Part shown: one piece after another, positions 1 through 5,813 of the stretch
Layout of the letters: each line of letters begins with the position of its first letter
How positions within the stretch are numbered: position 1 is the first letter of the stretch
Source of the DNA: Methanobacteriota archaeon
Lineage (GTDB): Archaea; Thermoplasmatota; Poseidoniia; Poseidoniales; Poseidoniaceae
Direction of reading: 5' to 3'
NCBI GenBank assembly: GCA_029979405.1
Contig: JAPOHM010000066.1
Location: 1-7,351, forward strand
Length of the DNA stretch: 7,351 nt
The notes under the pieces: generated by a model
Told to the model about the DNA's origin: nothing
Databases searched by the model: none
What the model saw: only the letters and a program-made list of their open reading frames with translations
Made by a program: the position numbers and the translations under genes

Positions 1-1239
1 CACATGCCTTGGATTGTAGCCACTGGCGATACTGATTCAGTGTTAAAATCGGATGTAATCCATTCTGGAATTAACTCTTCAGAAGTAGAATTAGATGATG
101 GCACATATTGTATTGAAGCTCAAGTCAACTCCTCTGAAAAAGAGATTTCATGCTTTGATATTGGCCAAGGTCTGCATGACAATGACGACAAAGATGTAGA
201 TGTGGAAGGAATAGAAATATCAATCCTAGAAAATTCATCTGTCAACTTCACAATTGAGACCACACTGGAGGGAAACATCACCTGGGAAATCGTTGAATAC
301 ACAAGAGGTGATATGGTTGAAGAATATCAAGCACAGGCAATTCCAGTTGCATTGGTAATTGACCATGAAGGTTACATCGTTGCCAAGGAAAGTTCAGGAA
401 CACCAACTGGCGGTTGGGGGGACTTTGATGGCGCTGTTTTAGCAGCAGCAAAAGGAGATGCTGCTGATTTGAGGTTCTCACTAGCAGAGGTAGATCGCTC
501 AGCAGGTGCGATTTTCACGATGGGTCTACTGTTGGGTGTCCTAGTATACTTTTCACCTTGTGCATTCCCTATACTTCCTGGATATATTTCGTACTATGTT
601 GGACTAGGTCAGCGTGAAGACGAGTTAATTGAAGCGGGCAAATTGGAAAGCAGAATGCCAGCACATTGGATACTAGGAGGTCTTGCTGCATTGGGTCAGT
701 TGACCTTCTTCGCATTAATTGGTATAATTATTCTCGGCCTTGGCAGTTTCATCAACCTTTCAGGTGTTTTGCATTACTTTGCTCTAGCAGTTGCAATCTT
801 GCTAATCGTGCTAGGAGCGTTCATGCTAACAGGTGGTACAGCCCATCTGCTTGGATTCGTTCAAAATTTAGTTGACAAGTATTCTACAACAGAGATGGAT
901 GACCGCTTTACTCCAAAGCGTAACATGTACCTCTGGGGTATAGGTTACTCTGCAGCTTCAATTGATTGTACAGCGGCCGCTGTAATTCCTTTCATCGCAT
1001 ATCTTGCGCTCATAGGTGGTGCTGCGACTTGGACAGGCCTTGCAGGCCTGATGTTGTCTGTGAGTCTCCTAATGATCGCTGTAACAACAGTAGTTGGATT
1101 AGGACAGCAAAGTTTCATCAATATATTGAGAAGGTCTACAGGTCTAATCAAGGCAATTGGTGCTTGGATGATGATGATGGCAGGTGCAGCACTGACATTT
1201 TACCTAACTCAACCGGAACTAATCGCAAGTTGGTTGTAA
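1..1239 (+). CDS. Thioredoxin-like/CcdA (DsbD-type) membrane fusion protein, 5'-truncated by window edge
   Basis: Numbering is from the Met at base 4, but the frame is open through base 1 (preceded by a His codon), so the true start lies upstream. Residues 1-12 (PWIVATGDTD) and 105-150 (QAIPVALVID then HEGYIV) look like the end of a TlpA/ResA-type thioredoxin fold, with a probable cis-proline at P114; its CxxC would be upstream of the window. Between them lies a roughly 90-residue beta-rich insertion with C36, C50 and sequons at N24, N42, N77, N81 and N91. Residues 165-411 are a CcdA-like domain with about six membrane helices. It has SPCAFPILPGY at 184-194 (C186) and a second conserved-type cysteine, C322, in SIDCTAAA. 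CcdA proteins carry electrons from cytoplasmic thioredoxin across the membrane by a Cys pair. By inference this one reduces its own external thioredoxin domain, for protein disulfide reduction or cytochrome c maturation. The stop at 1237-1239 directly abuts the convergent archaellin gene. Confidence 0.85.
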   Translation, partial: HMPWIVATGDTDSVLKSDVIHSGINSSEVELDDGTYCIEAQVNSSEKEISCFDIGQGLHDNDDKDVDVEGIEISILENSSVNFTIETTLEGNITWEIVEYTRGDMVEEYQAQAIPVALVIDHEGYIVAKESSGTPTGGWGDFDGAVLAAAKGDAADLRFSLAEVDRSAGAIFTMGLLLGVLVYFSPCAFPILPGYISYYVGLGQREDELIEAGKLESRMPAHWILGGLAALGQLTFFALIGIIILGLGSFINLSGVLHYFALAVAILLIVLGAFMLTGGTAHLLGFVQNLVDKYSTTEMDDRFTPKRNMYLWGIGYSAASIDCTAAAVIPFIAYLALIGGAATWTGLAGLMLSVSLLMIAVTTVVGLGQQSFINILRRSTGLIKAIGAWMMMMAGAALTFYLTQPELIASWL

Positions 1240-1866
1240 TCAAATTAGTTGGGAACCAATTTCTCTGCCATTAGACAATGATAGAATTTGATGGGTCGAC
1301 GGTCCATTTGGAATGTGCAACCATAATCTTGCATCGATGTTTTCTCTGTCTAGGTGAACAGGTCCACATTCATCACTACCAGCATCTGCCTGAGTTCCAC
1401 CATCTAATGTGAAGAAGTATCTTGCACCTGGTTCGAAATTATTGACATTCGCAAAACCTGCGGTGCCGGGGTCGTCAGTTCCAACTTCCCATACGTAAAT
1501 CGCAGAACCACCATTTGAATCACCGAGTGCTGCGGACCTGTAGTGGAAATCACCATCGTTTTCTGTGCATGTGAGAACATAAAGTACGTCTTCGCGTGCA
1601 ATCGGTTCTCCAGTAGCACCGAATTCCATCATAAAGAGCATATCATCGTAATCGTCGTAAATCCATGCTCCGGTAATGATGACGGAATTTGCGAAGTCTC
1701 TTCTAACATCCTCTGCCGAATTTTCGGAATGCTGAGTTAACTCCTCAGTGAGGTGTATGATTGTAAACGATACAATTGATGCGAAGATAATCATGCCAAT
1801 GAATACAATCATCGCACCTATTCCCATTGTGCATTTCTCATCTGATTCGATTTGAAGTCTTCTCAT
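1240..1866 (-). CDS. flaB: Archaellin-like (class III signal) filament subunit, downstream gene of a tandem pair
   Basis: A 208-residue secreted filament subunit. A short leader (MRRLQIESDEKC) precedes TMGIGAMIVFIGMII, which matches the archaellin mature N-terminus (GIGTLIVFIAM in the family). One membrane-length helix (about 16-38) follows, which in archaellins packs into the filament core. Alignment to archaellin places peptidase (FlaK/PibD) cleavage at C12|T13, which leaves Cys at -1 where Gly or Ala is usual. The outer domain (about 58-208) is beta-rich, with NSVIITGAW, FGATGEPI and DVLYVLTC resembling the archaellin outer domain. C100 and C167 occupy the same structural places as the pair in the upstream paralogue. 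There is no N-x-S/T sequon. The ATG at 1866 is chosen because it keeps the leader and has a GAGGTGA site 6 bases upstream. That site overlaps the stop of the upstream gene, so the two are probably co-translated. It is less likely to be another type IV pilin-like protein. Confidence 0.78.
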   Translation of the reverse strand: MRRLQIESDEKCTMGIGAMIVFIGMIIFASIVSFTIIHLTEELTQHSENSAEDVRRDFANSVIITGAWIYDDYDDMLFMMEFGATGEPIAREDVLYVLTCTENDGDFHYRSAALGDSNGGSAIYVWEVGTDDPGTAGFANVNNFEPGARYFFTLDGGTQADAGSDECGPVHLDRENIDARLWLHIPNGPSTHQILSLSNGREIGSQLI

Positions 1867-1872
1867 TTCATG

Positions 1873-1879
1873 TCACCTC
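1873..1879 (-). promoter_or_regulatory. Ribosome binding site of the downstream archaellin, overlapping the upstream stop
   Basis: The minus strand reads GAGGTGA, a near-perfect match to the archaeal anti-Shine-Dalgarno complement, 6 bases before the ATG at 1866. The TGA stop of the upstream archaellin (1878-1880) overlaps this site. This fixes the start and implies translational coupling of the two subunits. Confidence 0.8.
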
Positions 1880-2438
1880 AATTCAAATCTTGGCCTTGGT
1901 AAGGCGCGCTACCGATGTTCATTCCCCATTCCTGAGTTCTGCCTCTATCTACCATTAACACCAATGATGCCGAATCTACATCTTCTAGGTCACACTCTGT
2001 AAGTGTCATTATCATTCGGTATGTGACCGCAGTTTGAAATTCAGTCAAAGGTAAGGATGTACGGCCATCACCATCTAGTTCTGTTGCGATAGTAAAATCT
2101 CCTTCATCAAATGCGACATTGTTTGTACCCGCAGGATGGCACATAACAACCCAAGCAACGTTTTCATCGCTTACTGGTGCTTCTATGTATGGAAGTTCAA
2201 AGACGATGTGAATCTCGTCGTTTGCTCCTAGTGTGAAAATTTCAAGGATAACGATGTTGACAATTCCCTTGACGCTTGGGACATTTTCTTGGGCATCGGT
2301 TTTAGTCTCTGAGAAGACTTTCTCGCCGAACCCAATTACCACCGCTGAGATTACTGAGCTCATCAGAATAATCGCAATGAATACAATCATTGCACTGATG
2401 CCTTGACTGGCATCGTCACGATCACGTTTAGCGTTCAT
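1878..2438 (-). CDS. flaB: Archaellin-like (class III signal) filament subunit, first gene of the pair
   Basis: A 186-residue secreted filament subunit, counted from the ATG at 2438. The leader MNAKRDRDDA is followed by SQGISAMIVFIAIILM and a single hydrophobic helix (about 13-36). Alignment to archaellins puts cleavage at A10|S11; the -2 residue is Asp rather than the usual Lys/Arg. The outer domain has the archaellin-like run VNIVILEIFTLG, IHIVFELPYIEAPVSDENV and VAWVVMC, comparable to the family pattern of a strand, a short Gly/Pro turn and 'ID/SDxxV'. Cysteines are C100 and C149 only, and there is no N-x-S/T sequon. An in-frame TTG at 2447 would add three residues, but ATG is preferred. 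No clear Shine-Dalgarno site precedes it, so a leaderless or short-leader transcript from the 2439-2562 region is likely. No motor, ATPase or platform gene of an archaellum is adjacent, so assembly machinery must be encoded elsewhere. Confidence 0.78.
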   Translation of the reverse strand: MNAKRDRDDASQGISAMIVFIAIILMSSVISAVVIGFGEKVFSETKTDAQENVPSVKGIVNIVILEIFTLGANDEIHIVFELPYIEAPVSDENVAWVVMCHPAGTNNVAFDEGDFTIATELDGDGRTSLPLTEFQTAVTYRMIMTLTECDLEDVDSASLVLMVDRGRTQEWGMNIGSAPYQGQDLN

Positions 2439-2562
2439 GGGGCCCAATTTGTATTACATGCTAGAACGCAGTTTAATGTATCGCATGTATGAAGTGTACA
2501 GATTATGTTATCATTGAGCAATAAAAATTGGGATTTATAGACTTGAGTTAGGTAGGAAATCC
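2439..2562. promoter_or_regulatory. Divergent intergenic promoter region (archaellin pair / lipoprotein)
   Basis: This is the only divergent gap in the window, 124 bases and AT-rich apart from GGGGCCC beside the archaellin start. It must hold the promoters of both transcripts. On the minus strand a weak TATA-like ATTAAA lies at 2472-2477, about 35 bases before the archaellin ATG. On the plus strand ATTTATAG lies at 2533-2540. Two inverted repeats are present: TACATGC (2455-2461) with GCATGTA (2483-2489), and CCCAATTT (2443-2450) with AAATTGGG (2525-2532). Their regulatory role is inferred only from position. Confidence 0.5.
2533..2540 (+). promoter_or_regulatory. TATA-like box for the lipoprotein gene
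   Basis: ATTTATAG centred about 27 bases before the ATG at 2563, with an A-rich run (2521-2527) just upstream that could act as a BRE-like element. This is the spacing expected for a leaderless archaeal transcript, and it agrees with the lack of a clear Shine-Dalgarno site before that ATG. Confidence 0.4.
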
Positions 2563-3309
2563 ATGAGAGGGCGTGTTCAATCAGTTGTCTTCTCTCTTTT
2601 TCTGCTAGGTGCATTGTCTGGATGCACATTCCTTGATGACAACAATGGGGGATTCGATTTGAAGGTTGAATTCAAAGTTAGTAACAATACAATCATTGAG
2701 ACTTATTCGGATGGAGAACTAGAATCTTTTAGTGGTGTTTCGATTGATTTTGACTTCTCAAATACAACCACCGATTTAAAAGCTATTGGGATTGACAAAA
2801 ACGATGGAAGCGGGTCGGTAGAAAAATCTGGAGATGACAACTTGATTTTAACCGTAAATTTCCTGTCGCATGGAAAATACAATCTTTCCATTTACGCCGT
2901 CAGCGAGGCTGGTATAACTGAGAAATTAACGACTCAGATTAGCGTTGATCTGAGAATATTATGGTTTGAAAATTCCACTAACGAACCCAAACCTCTTGAT
3001 TTCAATCCAATTCCAGAAAATGCTGGTGAGCATCCATTATTAATTGAAATAGAATCCGAAGTAACCAATCCAAGCGTATTGAATGACTTCAGTGGAGGCC
3101 AATCAGTACAGTTTTCCTGGACTATAACCGATGAATTAGGAGATACGTGTCAACGTATCGATAGAGAAGTATCAGATGGAGATTCGGAAAAATGGGAAAC
3201 AATATATTTCAACACGTACCTTAATCATGAATTAGGAGTTATCTACAATGATGGCCAAGACCTAATCAACATCTACCATGATGTTTTTATTACCTATCAA
3301 TCAGAATGA
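2563..3309 (+). CDS. Secreted lipoprotein of unknown function, beta-sandwich-like
   Basis: A 248-residue exported protein. Residues 1-20 form a lipoprotein signal (Arg at 2 and 4, hydrophobic 8-18) ending in the lipobox LSGC, so C21 should be lipidated and anchor the protein to the outer face of the cytoplasmic membrane. An acidic Asp/Asn linker (25-30) follows. Residues 33-130 show alternating strand patterns (FDFDFSN, ILTVNFL, YNLSIYAVS) like a PKD or Ig-type domain, and 155-245 looks like a second beta domain with a single cysteine (C196). N-x-S/T sequons occur at N41, N67, N107 and N137, which fits a glycosylated surface protein. No catalytic motif is recognised. It could be a binding or structural surface protein, and its divergence from the archaellin pair gives only weak functional context. 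Its 3' end overlaps the convergent PAP2 gene by 13 bases. Confidence 0.75.
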   Translation: MRGRVQSVVFSLFLLGALSGCTFLDDNNGGFDLKVEFKVSNNTIIETYSDGELESFSGVSIDFDFSNTTTDLKAIGIDKNDGSGSVEKSGDDNLILTVNFLSHGKYNLSIYAVSEAGITEKLTTQISVDLRILWFENSTNEPKPLDFNPIPENAGEHPLLIEIESEVTNPSVLNDFSGGQSVQFSWTITDELGDTCQRIDREVSDGDSEKWETIYFNTYLNHELGVIYNDGQDLINIYHDVFITYQSE

Positions 3310-4034
3310 TTCTCAATTGGGAACGCTGAAATCCAATCCTCTGCGCGTGACCTTTTCATTGCAGGGATGCACATGTAATGCCAACAAATTGTGCCCGTGA
3401 TTATTCCTGTAACTAGGTCGAAAAAGAAGTGCTGCTTTGTTGTCATCACCGATATACAGAGCAAAATCCAAGCAATCCAAAGGGCGACCTCTTTCCATCC
3501 TTCAACTATTTTCCAATACCTCATCAACAATACAATCATCAAAGATTGCGTGACATGAAGGCTAGGCCATGCATTGTATGGCAAATCTGTTTTGTGCATC
3601 AAATTTCCATACCAGAACCCCCACAAACCTTCTCCATCCAAAACAGATTGTGGAATATCTTCACGAAGATAGATCTCTGTTGGGAATATGATGAACAGAG
3701 CAAACACTACCCAAGTCATAGTAAACAGCGCTTGATAAAAGGCGAACATTTCTCTTATCCTTTTGTTATTATCTCTACCAAACCATGCTGCTGCGGGATA
3801 GTAAAGATACAAACTAACGTAAATCACAAACGTCCATCCAATGAATGGAACCAATGAATCAATTGGGGTTACTGGGTCTAGAACAGACCTACCTATTGTG
3901 CCCATTATTTGATTAATTATAGAATACGGAATCGCCATAGCAAGTATGAGTGTAATCAACGTGTACCAAAATAGCCTACGGCTTTCTTTCTCGCGCCAGT
4001 GAGGTTGCCATAACCTCCAAGGACGCTTGTACAT
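3297..4034 (-). CDS. PAP2-superfamily membrane phosphatase/transferase (PAP2_3-like)
   Basis: A 245-residue integral membrane protein with about six helices (near 21-43, 61-81, 98-118, 160-173, 182-198 and 207-223). The PAP2 signature is visible. PSLH at 157-160 supplies the first catalytic His (H160). A later TTKQHFFFD supplies the nucleophile-type H202 and the supporting D206, which resembles the HHY/FxxD form of the PAP2_3 (inositol phosphorylceramide synthase-like) branch rather than the classical SRxxxxxH motif. A candidate first motif is FPTEIYLRE (117-125, R124), which is weaker than the KxxxxxxRP consensus. PAP2 enzymes dephosphorylate or transfer phospho-headgroups of isoprenoid or glycerolipids; the substrate cannot be told here. 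The ATG at 4034 is supported by GAGGTG two bases upstream of it. It lies 76 bases downstream of the SPFH-like gene on the same strand. Confidence 0.82.
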   Translation of the reverse strand: MYKRPWRLWQPHWREKESRRLFWYTLITLILAMAIPYSIINQIMGTIGRSVLDPVTPIDSLVPFIGWTFVIYVSLYLYYPAAAWFGRDNNKRIREMFAFYQALFTMTWVVFALFIIFPTEIYLREDIPQSVLDGEGLWGFWYGNLMHKTDLPYNAWPSLHVTQSLMIVLLMRYWKIVEGWKEVALWIAWILLCISVMTTKQHFFFDLVTGIITGTICWHYMCIPAMKRSRAEDWISAFPIENHSD

Positions 4035-4036
4035 AA

Positions 4037-4042
4037 CACCTC
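4037..4042 (-). promoter_or_regulatory. Ribosome binding site of the PAP2 gene
   Basis: The minus strand reads GAGGTG two bases before the ATG at 4034 (AGAGGTGTT-ATG). The spacing is short, but the match to the archaeal anti-Shine-Dalgarno complement is strong and supports this start. Confidence 0.65.
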
Positions 4043-4086
4043 TAAGTGGTTCTAATTATTCATCCAATCGGTAGTTTTTGGAATGA

Positions 4087-4094
4087 ATTATATT
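4087..4094 (-). promoter_or_regulatory. Possible TATA box for the PAP2 gene
   Basis: The minus strand reads AATATAAT in the 76-base gap after the SPFH-like gene. Initiation about 25 bases downstream (near 4065) would give a leader of about 30 bases that contains the GAGGTG site. The alternative is read-through from the upstream genes, since no strong terminator is seen in the gap. Confidence 0.3.
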
Positions 4095-4110
4095 GAATTA
4101 CACTCTAAGT

Positions 4111-5226
4111 TTAGTCCACACTCGGAGTTTTACTTTCAATTTCTTTTTGAGCAGTTTGTTGCCTGAGGAGTTCTCTTATGACTTCGGGAGTCAGGGCACC
4201 ATTCTTTGCAGCAATTTGAATAAATTCTTTTTGTGAATTTGTCAGGATTTCTAAATTTATTCTTCTTGAATCTATCTGCCTAGCAATTCTTTTTGCTTTT
4301 TCTTCCTGAACCTTGGAAAATAATTCGATAGCTCTCGTTGCCTTCGAATTTTTGTTATCTTCCATAATCGCATTTCTGCGCTGTTTATGGTTCAGTTCAG
4401 CTTCTAGAACAGCTTCTTGTTTCCGAAGTTCCTTCAACTCACTCTCCAGTTCGATTTGAATTGAACTTCTCGCTTCTGCCTTCGCAACATTTGTTTTAGA
4501 TTCGATCTCTGCAATTCTCAATTTCTCTTTTTGCTTGGTACCTACAATCACGGAATTGATGACAGATTCATTTTGCTGAATCTTAAAATTAAGAGATGCA
4601 ACATTGGCCTTGATATTTTCAGATTCGGTTTGGTTGAAATTTGGATAAGCCTTCAATAGAGTGAATCCTAAGTTTGATAGTAGATTTTTCATTTGAACTT
4701 CAGTTGTTAATTCAAACTTATCTAGCGTGGTTTGACTTCTTAATTCAGCAATAGACTCACACGATGAAATCATAGGAGAGATTACTCTAGAGTGAAATTC
4801 GGTTGCAATAACTCTAATCACATCATCTCTTGTCAATGTTGAAGTATTGTTTGAAAAATAATTCAATAATTTAGGTACGTTTTCCAGTTCTATACGTATC
4901 CTCAGATTTGCATTTCCAAATACTTGCTCTCCATTAGCAAGGTTTCCCTTGAAAGGAATCCAGTAATCCATTGGGCCAGTCATTGCAAACAAAAGTCGCC
5001 TGTCCTTCGCAGTTACACCAAGTTTGTCACCTGCCCACCGAGTAAATCCTCCAGCCATGTTTTTGACCAGTGTTTCTGTAATTATATCTCCAATTTTACC
5101 ATCAACAATCAGCGCGCAAGCCTCATTCGGTTTCAATACAGTCTCCTGGTTTGAGATTGTTTGAATCTTTTTTGTATTCACTAATCTGGCTACAATGTTA
5201 GGGTTGTCTCTCCACACATAATTCAT
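4111..5226 (-). CDS. SPFH/band 7-like protein with long C-terminal coiled coil (soluble, YdjI-like)
   Basis: A 371-residue protein with no signal peptide or membrane helix. Residues about 20-200 resemble an SPFH (stomatin/prohibitin/flotillin/HflK) domain of the cytosolic YdjI type. The start 'VLKPNEACALIVDGKIGDII' is like the family's pattern of an exposed strand and a dG-x-I turn. A later 'NANLRIRIELENVPKLLNYF' matches the strand with 'dp..fl', and a helical part (131-185) ends near NLLSNLGFTLLKAY. Residues about 205-335 are charged and heptad-like (Glu/Lys/Arg/Gln-rich), a long coiled coil. A short helix, LTPEVIRELLRQQ, ends the chain. SPFH proteins oligomerise at membranes as scaffolds, so a scaffold role is inferred. 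The start has a purine-rich GAGGAAGTGA just upstream, formed by the 3' end of the preceding gene, whose stop is only 4 bases away. The family call is from pattern only; a plain coiled-coil protein is the alternative. Confidence 0.62.
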   Translation of the reverse strand: MNYVWRDNPNIVARLVNTKKIQTISNQETVLKPNEACALIVDGKIGDIITETLVKNMAGGFTRWAGDKLGVTAKDRRLLFAMTGPMDYWIPFKGNLANGEQVFGNANLRIRIELENVPKLLNYFSNNTSTLTRDDVIRVIATEFHSRVISPMISSCESIAELRSQTTLDKFELTTEVQMKNLLSNLGFTLLKAYPNFNQTESENIKANVASLNFKIQQNESVINSVIVGTKQKEKLRIAEIESKTNVAKAEARSSIQIELESELKELRKQEAVLEAELNHKQRRNAIMEDNKNSKATRAIELFSKVQEEKAKRIARQIDSRRINLEILTNSQKEFIQIAAKNGALTPEVIRELLRQQTAQKEIESKTPSVD

Positions 5227-5230
5227 CTTT

Positions 5231-5240
5231 TCACTTCCTC
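5231..5240 (-). promoter_or_regulatory. Ribosome binding site of the SPFH-like gene inside the end of the preceding gene
   Basis: The minus strand reads GAGGAAGTGA followed by AAAG and the ATG at 5226. The last three bases are the TGA stop of the upstream helical-protein gene. Termination and re-initiation are therefore closely linked, which supports a two-gene operon. Confidence 0.6.
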
Positions 5241-5767
5241 TTTTTCTTTTGGCTTAGTCCTGCCAGAATATTCGCTCGAGCTCCAAAAAATCCCCTGCAA
5301 CTAGTCACAAGTTGTGTTGTATGCATTACTAATTGTCCCTCATTACCCTCTTGCATAGCGGTTGATTGCTCAGCACTATTTGCTAAATTAACCGCTTTTG
5401 TTACCATCTCAATTACATCATGATCATGTTTAATCAATCGCTTGAGTTCGCCTCTAGTGGGTGATTTTTGACCGGACAAAAAGGCATGCTGCATGCCAGA
5501 TACTGATTTATTGACGTCCTCGATTAAATTATCACATTCTTCCATGCAAATTTTTGCTTTTTGGGCTAAATCCAGATTTCCTTCTCTGTATTGATATTCC
5601 AAAATAATTTGCATGTGATTTCTGATTCTTCCAACTGCTCTAACAATCTCATTGCGGACCATTTTGTCGACTTTGATTCTAGAACCCTTTGTGTAGCCAC
5701 TATAACCGACTAATACCAATTGTACGCCTCTTACATAAGGTAATACTTCTACAGGTAATCCAATCAT
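5231..5767 (-). CDS. Uncharacterised helical protein, partner gene of the SPFH-like protein
   Basis: I do not recognise a family. The product is 178 residues from the ATG at 5767. An in-frame GTG at 5776 would add three residues, but it lies in a palindrome, so ATG is preferred. The first about 25 residues (IGLPVEVLPYV, VQLVLVGYSGY) are moderately hydrophobic but too short and broken for a clear membrane helix. The rest looks almost wholly helical and charged, possibly a four-helix bundle (about 35-60, 62-97, 105-135 and 140-165). It ends with a basic tail, QKKKRK, that could touch membrane phosphates or nucleic acid. Cysteines lie at C74, C78 and C157 (CMEEC). The gene is 37-46 bases downstream of the ABC ATPase and 4 bases upstream of the SPFH-like gene, with the ribosome site of the latter inside its end. 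A shared function with the SPFH protein is inferred from this coupling. Confidence 0.7.
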   Translation of the reverse strand: MIGLPVEVLPYVRGVQLVLVGYSGYTKGSRIKVDKMVRNEIVRAVGRIRNHMQIILEYQYREGNLDLAQKAKICMEECDNLIEDVNKSVSGMQHAFLSGQKSPTRGELKRLIKHDHDVIEMVTKAVNLANSAEQSTAMQEGNEGQLVMHTTQLVTSCRGFFGARANILAGLSQKKKRK

Positions 5768-5775
5768 AGTGTTCA

Positions 5776-5787
5776 CATATTAATATG
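5776..5787. repeat. 12-base perfect palindrome upstream of the helical-protein gene
   Basis: CATATTAATATG reads the same on both strands. It sits in the short gap between the ABC ATPase stop (5814) and the ATG at 5767, centred about 14 bases before that ATG. Imperfect GTTC (5771-5774) and GAAC (5787-5790) arms flank it. It could be an operator or TATA-like element for the SPFH operon, or AT-rich chance. Confidence 0.4.
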
Positions 5788-5813
5788 AACATAGAAGGTT
5801 ATCATAGTAATGG

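Noticed and set aside
1249..1259. TTGG-GAA-CCAA as a terminator for the Trx-CcdA gene.
   Set aside because: The stem is only 4 base pairs, and it lies within the archaellin coding region without a clear T run, so it is not supported as a separate feature.
966..1274. A 102-residue plus-strand frame inside and past the CcdA gene.
   Set aside because: It overlaps the CcdA membrane domain in another frame, is Cys/Arg/Trp-rich and has no ribosome site.
2439..2447. TTG start adding three residues to the first archaellin.
   Set aside because: The ATG at 2438 gives a complete charged leader, and no ribosome site favours the TTG.
3429..3857. A 142-residue plus-strand open frame opposite the PAP2 gene.
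   Set aside because: It is antisense to the PAP2 motifs (PSLH and QHFFFD) and shows no domain or start signal.
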